Positions 11,764 through 23,210 of a stretch of 64,000 nucleotides of DNA are shown here, in pieces. The notes below the pieces were generated by a model. The model was not told where the DNA came from, ran no database searches, and worked only from the letters and a program-made list of their open reading frames with translations. Source of the DNA: Opisthorchis felineus. Lineage: Eukaryota; Platyhelminthes; Trematoda; Opisthorchiida; Opisthorchiidae. The translations under genes were made by a program, and so were the position numbers. Location: contig SJOL01008389.1 of the NCBI GenBank assembly GCA_004794785.1, positions 498,385 to 562,384 of the forward strand, given 5' to 3'. How positions within the stretch are numbered: the stretch's first letter is position 1; the number at the start of each line of letters is the position of its first letter.

Positions 11764-14127
11764 GTTATATGTGAGGAGCTTGAGACGTGTTCAGCAGTAA
11801 GTTGTCTTACTATTCATTGTTTACATCTCCGTAAACTTTGTTCCAGAATCGAGTCTAGGTTAGCAAAGCTGCCCACCAATAGTCACTGCTTTCTTTCAGT
11901 TTGTAACTTGTCATTCCTTATATTCCGAATGCGCCAGATATTAATGCCAATGCTTGATTAATCGTGGATTAACTAATTATAGTTTCAGGCTTACTGCGGA
12001 TTCCGGAAGGAACCCTTTTAAAAGTCGCACTGACGTACAAAATGAAAAACTTCGCAGAAAGAACTCGTTTTCTGCATTCGTTCTGGGACCAAAGGGCGCC
12101 GCTGAAGATGCGCCCTCAACTAGTGGTGCCATCCACCCTGTTCTCGCACAGAAGGGAATATATTTAGTCTCGGTAGTTGGAGTCCCTATCGAACCGGTTA
12201 GTCATCAATGCCGGTATTATCTAAACCGGTCCATTATCTAGCCTTTGCGTATGGTCAATGTTACGAGGTTGTTCAGGATGAGTCACCTATGAAGAGTTGC
12301 ATTGTTTGAGTATCCGGAGGTCTTTGAATAGATAATTGATTGAATATCTCAAACCATAATATTCTCAAACATGTTCCATGGCTTTTTGTCATGCTTAAAG
12401 TCATACGGAAACATAATTTCCGCCTTCTTCGCTTTCTGGGACATTACCTGAGATATACAAGTACTGAGTTAGGAAAAAAGCGGATCGCCTAAACCACCTT
12501 TGGTCTGGCATGATCTCCACAGATTAGGCATGGAAAAATGTGGATACCCAATTTATGGTTGCCTTCGGATAGCTAATGCATGTACTGAACACAAAACTAT
12601 GAGAAGTAAAGTCCATAATCACCTTAAGTTAGAAGCATACTGCAGACTTACAACTGAGCGATTATTTCCTTAAGGTTTTCACGAGTATGACGTTATTAGC
12701 CCTATCCATGTTCCAGGTCAAAATGTTCGAGATCATGTCAAATGGTGCATTCTGGAGTTGATTCTTGCCATCGTCTCAAACTTCATTGTCATGGAATCTC
12801 ATTTTTCAGCTGGACAGTGAGGTATTCCGAAACACAAATGATCTGGTTAGCGCGCGTTCTTTTGTGCGTAACTATACAGGAAATGAAGTTATTTATTAAC
12901 TTGTTGAACACTCCGTGTTCGGTCCAAGGTATAAAGCTACATTCAGAATAGCGAACTAGTGCATTTATGTCGATGAAATTGTTGTTGCACTTTCATTGAG
13001 GTTGCCAGTGCTCGTTTGGTGTTGATACATTCTAATTCAACTACTAGAACATCTACCTCGTGCATGCGGTGAAGGTACGTTTGAAGGTTGGATGAAGGGA
13101 TAGTAACGGCTATGCCGTGTCAATTGTAGATATAGGTTAGGGCCTCTGGTAATAGTTGCAGTTCTTCGTTCATCACAACCTTCAAGTGCTTAGAAAGGTT
13201 TTCATATTGTTAAAATGAGGTTCTCCATACTCTCAAGGCTTGTCGTTCCAAACCTAACCTGGGCATTTCGTAAAGGTTATGGGATAAAGACCTTCTGTCT
13301 GGGAGAATAACTGGAATCTTATAGACTCCAGTTTCCGGGGCATCATGTTCCAATTCACAGCAGTGTTGGTCCGGAAAGGTGAGGCTGATTCTTTGTTTAT
13401 ACTCTTCCTGCAAGGTTGATATTGACGACGTCTAATCCACCGGATTGTGGAACTAAGATTTACACGGTCAAATTCGACGGCCTCTGACCAAATTAATGTT
13501 TTATTATCACTTCAAAATTACAACAACTAGAAGCTGACTGGTAGACTATAACTGTACATGTTGTCGGGTTATCCTAGTTGATTTAATTACGACGATAGTT
13601 GATCAGTTTCATTCCTGTTCTCAGATATGACTTCTTACTTGTGATTAGAAAACACTGTGGGTGGCAGAGATTTCAACATTTCAGGTTGATTCCAGACAAT
13701 GAAAATAGTTTGCCAATATGTTTGCTCATTTACGTTCCATAATTCAACTTCCGGCGATCCATTGCACTAATCGGAATAAACACATCCTAAAATGAAAAGA
13801 CGAACATTTTTACAGAATTACAATCAACATATATCAAGCCCAGATACAATAAATTCTCAACTGACGCGCCTCCCAAACGCCCCTTTGGTCCAAAAACACC
13901 ATACCTCTCAGCGTTGAATTATTGATCATGTCCCCCAAGTAGAGACCATCCACTGGAGGAGACTAGAAACCCCTAGTTTCGTGATGGTTAGCAGATTATC
14001 GTGAACATGATGTATCCCGATTCCGCACATCACTCATATTCATTTCATTTGCTGTAAAATGTGTAGCTTCAGCATACGTCACGTCACTCTATGAACAAGG
14101 TTGAGCATAGTTCAATTTTGAGTGGAC
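11764..14127. other. No gene recognised
   Basis: Short frames on both strands without motifs. Nothing else is supported here. Confidence 0.5.
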
Positions 14128-14140
14128 TATTGCACAACCG

Positions 14141-14339
14141 ACATGGCCCAGAGGATGAGATGGCTCAGTGTTTAGAGTGCGAACTTTCTGACCGGAAGGT
14201 ACGTGGTTCGAACCCGACCTCTGCCTCTCGACTTCGCCTGTCTAGGCTCAGGCACCCTGGCAGTATCCCAGCCCTCGTGCTTCCTTCTGGTGGCGTGGCA
14301 GTTAGGCTCAGAAAGGGTGCTACAGTTGAACGATTTTTT
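14141..14339 (+). mobile_element. tRNA-derived SINE, copy 1
   Basis: The head carries a box A-like block (GATGGCTCAGTGTTTAGAG) and a perfect box B (GGTTCGAACCC at 14207-14217), i.e. an internal RNA polymerase III promoter. A unique body contains CCCTGGCAGTATCCCAGCCC. The 3' end is an oligo-T run that can act as a Pol III terminator. A probable target duplication flanks it: TATTGCACAACCG at 14128-14140 and TATTGCACAATCCG at 14340-14353. The left boundary could be about 10 nt further right, at the start of the segment shared with the other copies (14151). It reads as protein by accident, a known trap in fluke annotations. Confidence 0.85.
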
Positions 14340-14578
14340 TATTGCACAATCCGCAATAAAGAAATCGACACGTAACTGTAAATAACCCACTTATTTTGAT
14401 AACCCATTTCCTAAAAGTTTTGCTCTCCTACAACAGTATTTCATTAGCCACGTCATTCGTGCAATATGTGTGGGTGAGCTAAAGTACCTGCCAACGATGA
14501 TCTACCCCGATATTGGATAACACATTGGCTAAAATGAATCTCTTTCCAAACGAGTCTTAGAAGCATTTTGTGAAGTCG

Positions 14579-14695
14579 TAACACACTACTCTTAAGATTG
14601 CTACCCACGACCGGCTTCGCCCTTCTTGGGGCTTATCAGTTAGGCGCAGCCCCCAAGTTTCCGTGAACCTTATGTACTACTTGAAAGTTGCGAAA
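14579..14695 (-). repeat. Hammerhead-ribozyme repeat, decayed copy a
   Basis: On the - strand this copy matches the repeat at 43141-43262 nearly end to end. The CUGANGA core reads CTGATAA (+ strand 14633-14639), so the essential G8 is lost. The GAAA box reads GAAG, while stem II GCCC/GGGC with loop CAAGAA is kept. I expect it to be catalytically dead. It is followed on the + strand by a copy of module X. Confidence 0.75.
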
Positions 14696-14770
14696 CGCTC
14701 ATTTGAATAACAGTTTGCTTGTCATGGTGACTCAACTCACTCCCTGCTGAATCTGTTTTACTGTGTTCTT
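14692..14770 (+). repeat. Dispersed repeat 'module X', copy 2
   Basis: It shares with copies 1 and 3 the blocks ACGCTCATTTG, GTTTGCTTGTCATG, GACTCAACTCACTC and GCTGAATCTG, ending in TGTTCTT. It directly abuts the decayed hammerhead repeat a, which lies on the opposite strand. A 69-nt tract further right shows nothing. Confidence 0.5.
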
Positions 14771-14958
14771 TTGTAAGATATTTCGCTGCTTGTTATACAG
14801 AACAAAATAGTCCTGGTTAGGGGGGAGGGCGCCGTTTTATCACTTCCCTTCCAGTTACCACCATGCCGACCTTGAAAAGTAAAACCGTAAGGGTTTTCCC
14901 TTCGCACACTACACTGAGATTGTCTTGGACACCATCTTCTGAAGGGCGAGTTTCGGGT

Positions 14959-15313
14959 TCATTGAACGAGTCGTTTCGCTGACACAGCACAAAGTTTTAG
15001 GCTGTAGGGCTTAACTGTCATATAAGACAGACTTGTGTGAACGGACTCTAAGGTGTCTTTACGCCCAGTCAAAAAGTACAGCTCCTTGTCTGGCCGTGCC
15101 CAGGCTGTTCGAGGACGGGTGATACATACTGTATCCAAATGTCCACCGAGCTTCTCCACAGTGTGTACAGACCTAAAGTTTGGAGTTGTATCCAGCTGTC
15201 TGTTTGCTCCTGCCACTGCCACCTGCTGTAAGGACACAATGTCTGGAGAAATCAACTCCGGTGGCACATGGCTTGGCCGTGCTATATTCCCCCTTTCTCA
15301 CTCAAACATCTGA
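14959..15313. other. Both-strand open, GC-richer segment, unassigned
   Basis: A 102-codon - strand frame starts at ATG (15267-15265), and an 86-codon + strand frame overlaps it. The - strand product has mixed, protein-like composition (for example ELYFLTGRKDTLESVH) but no domain I recognise. It could be a transposable-element fragment or an exon; I could not find a compatible neighbour exon. Confidence 0.2.
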
Positions 15314-17530
15314 CAGTTGTTTGCCACTTATTGCGGGAATGTTTTCTTTGGTACATTACCACTTTTATCTGTTTGTTTATGAGGTTAGGTCTCGTTTCCT
15401 TACTGTATTTGATGGTTGTGACATGCACCACTTCATGATGTTTGAGTTACACTAGTGCAAGTAGAAATTCAGTATAGGAAGTATATTGTTTTTGTTTTAA
15501 AGTGTATTTTGTCCCCTCCCGAGCAACTCGATATGAACTCGCAGGTCTAATCAGGAGACACTACCGTCTTCAGCTGTTTCATTTTGAGTGATCGTACCGT
15601 TGTTTGTCCTTCCCGTTCATTGGGTGTGGTGACGAATGAATTGTCATTTAAGTCGGAGAGCAAACGGCCTGTTATTAAAGCAGTCAAATGTTTGTTTACC
15701 GCCTTCTCAAGAAAAGTAAGCCCCCACCAACCACTTTGAATGAGAGTTTCCTTGCCTACAAGGGTCAGTCATTCTCCTCAAACAAGTTTTGAAGAACGCA
15801 TGCATAGCCCAATCGTGTTCAGCATTCAGCAATGCGCTGGATGAGTTAATCTGGGTCTCGCTATTTTACACTCTCGAGCAGATGAATTTCGTTTGAACTC
15901 ACCATATGATAGAGATGCATAGTGGATGGTTGACGCTGTGTGGATCTCACACGGACTATCCGTGGAATATCTGCTTATTCCTTAAGTTGACATACTGAAT
16001 GTTTTTGGACCCAACCACTTTCTCATCAAGATGATTCTTGCAAATTTCCGACTCAGCTTTCCAAATGTAGGTCACATTCCTCCATGATCGGTTGACCAGT
16101 TCGATTTCCACAATGTCAAGCTTTTCGGCTACATTTTCTTTCTTTCGTAGGGTTGACTAAACATTTGTCTTCCATTTTGTGCATCAGACCTGTCTGGAGG
16201 GACGTGTCCCTCGGAGATTCTTCTTTAATTGTTAACGTTAGTCGGACAACTGCTTGAAAGTATTTTTGTCACGCCATTTCAATTCTGAGTCTTATTCTTC
16301 TCTAAAAAGCATTTTAAAAAACGGAAAAATTCAGTTACGTTATACTTGCGGCTGGGTTCCAAGGGACTGGCACGCCTATGCAGTCATGCAGCTATGAGTT
16401 CGTACTGGACTGGTGTTTTCTACATGTCGAGTGCTAGTTCATTCGATGGGGTATCGCCTCTCGCTAGAATCTCTGCATATATCTCAATACTTCAGACTGT
16501 TAGAGAACAGCTAGGCACCCATTAACTCGACTTCTCTATCGCGGACGATTTATTCCACACAGGACCACGTGGCACTGTTTATCTTTGCGCCAATTTATTC
16601 CATGCTTTTGTAACCAGCGTTGTTTGCTTGTTTTGTTAAACAGATTGTAGCACGTTTTAGTTAAGGTGGCAGATACAAGTTGACCACATTTATCATGCTG
16701 CCATTTTCAAGGCAGGTGCTGACCAAATGATTTAAACAGAAGACTGAGTCACACTTATCTGACATGCGCCACATTGGTAACCGCCATCCACCCATGTGAC
16801 GGCCGACCGAATCATGTGACCCGCATGTCCAAGGTCGAACTGCGGATTCCGCCCCTGCTTCCGCACTCAGCTCTATGTCACAGAACAGTCTCGATTTCTT
16901 CTCAGACTAGTTGAATCAAGTCTGTTTGATTAAGTGGAGGACTTTGTGCTTGAATATTTGAGAAAAGACCACTTCAAGTAACTCTAAATTAGGTCTGACT
17001 GATTACTGGCCACAAAATCAATTAGGTTTTCCCAATCGCGTTAGGGCGTAATTCGTAAGGTAACAATCTGCCGACCTATTTAGACATCTGGCAATTGTTG
17101 AAGTGTCTATCGCAGATTGTACGTTTTTATGGAAACTGAAGATCCGTACATTCGTGCTGATGCTTAGTTTCGTCGTAAACCATCAGGAGGTACCGGCGGA
17201 ACCAGTGTGTCAGTAATCTGTGAGTCTGTTGGGGAGATGGGTGTTCAGCTAACTTCTGAACCTTCATGTCCGTCGCCGTCAACCCATTCGAAAAGTTCGT
17301 TCAAATCCTGTCTCTGTGACATCTTGTCACAGATCCAACAATGACCTATATACCAAAATGTCTGCATAAACGCGATCAATCGTCACTTGATTAATATTTT
17401 ACTTTCGAATATGAGTTTTCAGCCAACCTGCCCATACACCAAGACGGCGACAATAACCAAAATAAACTGCCGGAATGTTATGTTGACCGCCCATGGACTA
17501 TTTTTGCCAAATTAACTCATGTGGTAACGT
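15314..17530. other. No gene recognised
   Basis: About 2.2 kb almost without open frames of 60 codons on either strand. AT-leaning non-coding DNA; nothing recognised. Confidence 0.6.
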
Positions 17531-17550
17531 CCATTTTGTGGAAAAGAAAG

Positions 17551-17742
17551 CTCGAGATGGCTCAGTAGTTAAGCCGACAACCTACTGACCGGAAAGTCCG
17601 TGGTTCGAATCCGACCTTTGCATCTCGACTATTCCTGTTTGGGGTTGGGCAACCTGGCAGTATCTCAGCCCTCATGCTTCATTCGGGTGGCATGGCAGGT
17701 AGGAAAAGAAAGGGTGTTACAGCTTGAAAATGTTGGATTATG
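17551..17742 (+). mobile_element. tRNA-derived SINE, copy 2
   Basis: Same family as the copies at 14.1, 26.2 and 42.7 kb: box A-like GATGGCTCAGTAGTTAAG, box B GGTTCGAATCC, body with ACCTGGCAGTATCTCAGCCC. It is the most diverged copy at its 3' end and has lost the clear T run. Target duplications are visible as TTGTGGAAAAGAAAG (17536-17550) and TTGTGGAAAAATAAG (17743-17757). Confidence 0.85.
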
Positions 17743-17757
17743 TTGTGGAAAAATAAG

Positions 17758-20700
17758 GATTTAATTTAATACAGTTACTAGGTCTTGAGTTATACGACCC
17801 GCAGTTGGCTAGCATCCAAAGATTTACTTCCAGGACCAGAAGATCTGTTGAGCACAGGCCACCCCAGTGCTTTTCTTTTTGTTCTAACGAGCCTGCGGTT
17901 GACAATGATCCCGGAACCTCCCTAGCCTATGCACACGACAATTGTCTTTTTAGCCATGTCTCCCAGAAACATAGAGCTCAACGTATAGGTCAGTAAAGGA
18001 CACGCCTTAATCGCATAAAACATGCGCCTGAAATATTGCTTGCTTCGAACCTCTAACTTTTGTATCAACAAACGCGCCCACCTGACAGTGTGCATTTCAC
18101 GATACCTATTCAAGGACATCGATTTGTTCCAAGTTGAAAACGGTCACAGTCTAAACTTTTCCTGAACCCTTTGAAGCTGCTTTGTGTCCAATATTAACTA
18201 CTGGTAACTTATGACGAGCCACTTACGATCCCAAAATACGCCCACCGAGGGTGTTTTACTCGATTCGATAAACAGTCCTCCACAGATACATGAGATTTGA
18301 AAATCTGGGATCATCAGAACACAACTCAGGCGGCATCTATAAGTCTTATTTAGAATATAGTACACAAACCGTCATATTAATGCACATCTCTGTACTGCGT
18401 CCGCTTTGTTCTGACAAACTCTCAGTTACGACGGTTAGGCGTGCGATTTTCGTATTCTGCAGTTAAGCGACAGGTTGCTCGGGTCCGTTGTGTAGTAATT
18501 AATTTATTATTATGAAACGTACATCATACATGACTATGCTCAATGGTTCTAGGTGCATTGATTCAGACTAAACTATGGTGTTCGAAAATCAAGGATAGTA
18601 CAACAATATGAAAATACTATTTGCGATATTGTCATTGTTATTGCTGTACACCTGACGAGTGGTGTTCTTTTCTATGCTTATTTTTTCATTGAGTTATTTG
18701 GTACACAAACTCGTAGCCGAAGGGGGCAAAATCCTATCCAAAAAGTTCTTGGTTCAGGTCCGCCCATTATCTTTTGGCTTTCCTATTTTAAGCCTCACAG
18801 GTAACCCAAAACCAACTCCCCACTATAGTTTAGGGCTGAATAGCAGTTCTCCTTAAAGATGGTATTACAGGTTTACTGGGATTATGGGCATGGTTTTTGG
18901 TTCATTCATTGAAAAGCCGACACGATTCTAAGTATTTCACGATGAAATTTAGTTTGTTTACGTTTATATGCGAGGCTCTCTATTCAGAAGTGGTCATTTT
19001 AGTTGGTACGCGAGGATGGTTTTTCAATTTCTAAGCTCCAAAGGGACTTTTCCTAAATGTTCTGCGAAATGCGCATTTGGCACGATTAACTTTAAAGCCT
19101 ACGAGGGATCTAATTTTAGAATACATGTTATTCCAAACCAATAGAGTGTGGTTGAATGGCCTATCAATTTCAGTGCTACTAAGTCCTGATTAAATTAAAC
19201 GCCTGATAACATCATGGTGAGTAGGCAGACATCAGGAATCTCCTTCCGTTGTGTTCTCGTGTTGGAAGGATAAACGAGTCCATGTTGGATTGAAGATGGT
19301 TACAGTGTTTGCTCAGCATTCAACAAACTCGATCTAGTTTGCTTGTTGTATGACAAATCAACATAATTTCCTACGTTACCAGTTGGCGCTTCATCCAGTT
19401 GAGTTCACGGTACTGAAAATCCCATAGATGTTCGGTTTTACTTTGACATAAGTCGAAAAGCTTTGTTTCATTTGGAGTGAGAAAGTGTAACCCTACCAGA
19501 CGGTTAAGTTCAGTACTACTCTCCCCCTCGTTTCTCATGTCAGTGTGTTTTCCTTGAAGAGTTGTGTTGTATTTACAAGCACGTGAATTAACCGTGTCAG
19601 GTCTTGAGTAGGGTGAGCACCACTGTTCAAAGGGCATATTCAATAGGAATACCTTGGAGTTTACTAGATTGGTTGGAGGGACTAAACCATTAAGTAAACT
19701 TTCGAAGTAATCTAGCGGGGTTTTAATGGTGACAAAAATGTTTCGCACTTTTTGGCAGCGTAAATTAGGTTTTGGGTTCCCAAACCTTTGTCAGCTGACA
19801 GGCGGGTCTAAAATTGCAATGGAGGTCCAGAAATGTCTATAGAGCTGCGTGTTGAAACAGCCTCGTGTACAGTAGGTTCCAGTGAGAAACGCCCACCCCG
19901 GAGAGAAACGAGACCTCGGCATAGATTGCATGGCTGTCCACTGTCATCCAAGACTTAGTGTGCAATCCATTCTGAACGGGGGATACACCATATGGGAGCA
20001 GGATCGCCGGAACACCACGTGCGTTCTCTACCGTGACCTAATGTAACGTTCATCGTTCCCGTGCAAAGGACAGAATTTTTTGCGGTCATGCATCACACTA
20101 TCTGCCAGTTTGATTCGGGATCCCCCCAAATGTTTGTCAATCTTTAGCTCTAATTAGGAACTTCACCGAAAACGCCACTCACTGTTTCTTCGGCAATAGG
20201 CAATTGAATGCACGAAAGACCTTTCTACGAACGTTATCTAATCTCAGCCTCAGTTAGTATCGATATTTCAGTCTAAGTCATTGTGTTGCTTTCGATTATG
20301 AAGTCGAAAATGGTTGTTTAGTAATTTGTCGTCTTATCAGAGGGTAATATCGAAATTCTGTTGTTCACTTTTTTAACCTAATAAAGTAAAATATTATCGG
20401 CAGGTAATAAAACAAAACACCCGGGCAAAAAATGCATACCCTTTCACATTATCCAAATGCCACAGACTAAACTCGACTGTTGCGCCGCCTTAAACAATCG
20501 CAGGTTCCAGAGCTTTTGTTAAAAAAATAACCGAAAGGCATGTCATAACCTTAAAAAGTGGAGTTATTCCACAGGTTCAGACTACCGTAGAAGTCCGCTA
20601 AAACACTCCTATTCCAGGCAACGTAAAATAGAAGATTCATCAGAACAAGCACCACTCTTGTAGACCATTCCAGGGGCTCTTGATGTGAGGATATCACTTA

Positions 20701-22400
20701 TTCACACGTGCCGCGGGTGACAATCACCGAAGGTAAAGAAGTAGTTCTGCGGAAGCAATATTTGACCTAACAGCTGGTGACTTGCGGATGTCGTCGGCTC
20801 CCAACACTTCTCCTTTCAAGCAGATTCGGTCAATTCGAGTTAGATTTTGAGTAGATATTCACAAAAATATTAGAGATGTGTTTGTTATGTTGGTTAGTAG
20901 CAGTGTGACGTTTGAACGGGAACAAAGCTTTCGCTAATAACATGGCTTTTGACATTGGTTCAAGTTTCATACGCATCAGTCGTATTCGGCTGCGTATTCG
21001 TAACTTCACACGCCGTTACTGAAAGGAAAGCCAACATTAAGTAGGTTATCTTCCTAAGCTACTTTCATTTAATAAATTATCCAGAACAACTTCATGATTT
21101 TTTGGTTATTTTCTCTGAAGTGCCATTACTGTCTGACGTCATTTCTGAAGTGCGAAAGAACATAATTAAGGTTTAAGCAAGGGCTTTTTGCTCCAGGCAA
21201 GCTGTCGATGCTAATCAAATTTAGGGAGGAGTTAACAACAATCAGTGAGCTACAGATCATGTTCCTTCAGATTCAGTTAACTCCACCGGTGTGCGTACTT
21301 CTGGCTCCGGAATCTTTGCGGTTGCGAGTAAAAACTCCTTCGGTTCGAACAGTCCAGTAAATTTTACAGTACTCCACTATTTTGTTTTTGCATCGTGGTG
21401 ACCCTATTCAATATGTCTTGCCACATTAATGGGCGTCGTGTACAACAGCTGTTCATCATTCCACACAACAAGCAGCTGTTCAGAGGACGGAGGGATTGGT
21501 CTTGAAAAGGTCATTTTTTGTGAAATTATCTTGTGAATGGCTGTGTGCATTAAGTTCACAAAGCTTAGCTTGCTTTGCTTATACAGAATACACTAATCAT
21601 TGTTAATAAGAGCAAGAGCTGCTTTCGGTTGTTTTAGTGAAGCATCGTGAAGGAGAGTTAAAAATGCGGACTTTGAAGAAATAATTGTTCATCTTAATTG
21701 TCAAGCTCAACTGTTGTCCTATGTTAAGAATTCTAACCACTGTGATGTTAATTACATATAATCTGCTAGAATGCATTTGTGGGATCTGTTCGTTCAGGCA
21801 AACTCGCAATGTTTGTAAATGAGAATACTCATGCCAGCTTACCACAAGTGGTGTCTTCAGTTTATACGCACGTGTTCAAGTAAGTAGAATTCTTGCTAAT
21901 ATGTAGAGAAGCTGTAGTTGCCCTTCTTTGGGAGCCACCACTAGGAAACGCAAATGGTTTGTGTTTGGATGCGTTTTAGCAAGATGCAGTTATAGTCACC
22001 ACCTGGGTTTCCGATGTCCTATTTTATCTTCTGTGTATGTGCTATTTTAGTGTTTTTTTGCTATTTTTTTACTAACAACTGAGTCCACTCATTACTTGGT
22101 ATGGTGAACCTTCCCAAAAAGTTTTGTGAAGGTTCACAAAGGCCAATCTGTTTCAAACTAATGAAGTTCGTCACCGAAGTTGTCCTGATTGCCTAAGATT
22201 CCAAATATCTCAATCCAGAGAGTGTACATCACACGTGCCATTATAGACCACAGTAAAAGCATTGTGATCCAATAGTCTACAGCTGGACAGCATTCCTACT
22301 AGAACAATTACTCTTCGGAAAACTGCCACCAAAAATGCCCCTGGGCAGCTGGTGCGAGCAGCCTGGTTACTGCGATGTTTTCAGCTTATCTGCTTAGAAC
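17758..22400. other. No gene recognised
   Basis: The longest frame is a 125-codon - strand ORF at 19371-19748 with no motif and an unconvincing composition. A 10-bp hairpin (GTGAACCTTC and GAAGGTTCAC) lies at 22104-22147. Otherwise nothing. Confidence 0.5.
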
Positions 22401-22410
22401 ATCAGTCCTC

Positions 22411-22490
22411 AAATACGCTCATTTGCATACCAAATTGTTTTCCACATTAGACTCACCTGAATCCCAGCTGAATCCCTTGTTTGTGTTGTT
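22411..22490 (+). repeat. Dispersed repeat 'module X', copy 3, fused to a hammerhead repeat
   Basis: The blocks ACGCTCATTTGCATACCAAA, GACTCACCTGAATCC and AGCTGAATCCCTTGTTTGT match copies 1 and 2. It runs directly into the hammerhead core at 22504 on the same strand, so the two modules can be one unit. Confidence 0.55.
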
Positions 22491-22493
22491 CCT

Positions 22494-22583
22494 CTTCGTC
22501 TGCCTGATGAGCCACAAGAAGGGCAAAACCGGTCGTGGGCTGTCGAAGCGTTTTCAGTGGACTAGTAAGTAGTGTGTTACGTC
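22494..22583 (+). repeat. Hammerhead-ribozyme repeat, decayed copy b
   Basis: CTGATGA is intact at 22504-22510. Stem II is damaged (GCCA against GGGC), and the GAAA box reads AAAA because G12 is lost, so activity is not expected. The ACCGGTC motif, GTGGGC and the downstream half CTGTCGAAG...TTTTCAG are kept. The 5' flank pairs as CUUCG with CGAAG, extending stem I. Confidence 0.75.
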
Positions 22584-23142
22584 CACCAGTTCCCGAACTT
22601 TACAGTGCATAGACCCCTGTTCACCGCCCACTTCGTTTTGAATGTGTCACGTGACCTTACTCCGGAAAATGTTAGAATTCTTGGAGAACACTTAAAATCT
22701 TTCTCCACAGTTAATGGAGAGAATTGAGTAGTATGAATCCAACGATAACGTCGTACTCTTAAAAAACGCTGGTTTAGAAGACATTGCTGCTAGGAACGCA
22801 TATGTAGTTCAGTAGAACTCCGACAGGTTTCTGTGGCACGAAAATTCCAGCAAAGTAATTTATTTCAGATCCTTCCGAGTGTTTTATTGAACGTGCAAGC
22901 AAATTGCGCGTCGTTTGTTTCGACAAAACTGGAATCCAAAGAAGGTCTGATGGAAACTTCGTTGTTGCTTGTTTTACCGATGCACATTTGAGCTAATAAA
23001 CCATGTACTCAGTAATCACAAGCCGCAATTGACAAGCAACACCAGATCTAATACTTAAAGTCTATCGGTTAAATTAGAATTCCAACAGAGTAATGTTCAG
23101 TTTACTGACCCATAAAGTCTCTTTATTGTCTGGAGTATAAGG

Positions 23143-23144
<2 letters not shown>

Positions 23145-23182
<38 letters not shown>

Positions 23183-23210
23183 TAGTGTATGAATAGAGAG
23201 AGAGAGAGAA
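23145..23210. repeat. (TA)n microsatellite followed by (GA)n
   Basis: About 16 TA units (23145-23176) run into GAGAGA and, after a short spacer, into a second GA tract (23195-23209). Simple-sequence repeat. Confidence 0.95.

Noticed and set aside
14091..14375. 94-codon + frame (and similar frames at 26171-26482 and 42449-42853) as proteins
   Set aside because: These are the SINE read through as protein; box A, box B, the T tail and flanking duplications explain the sequence.
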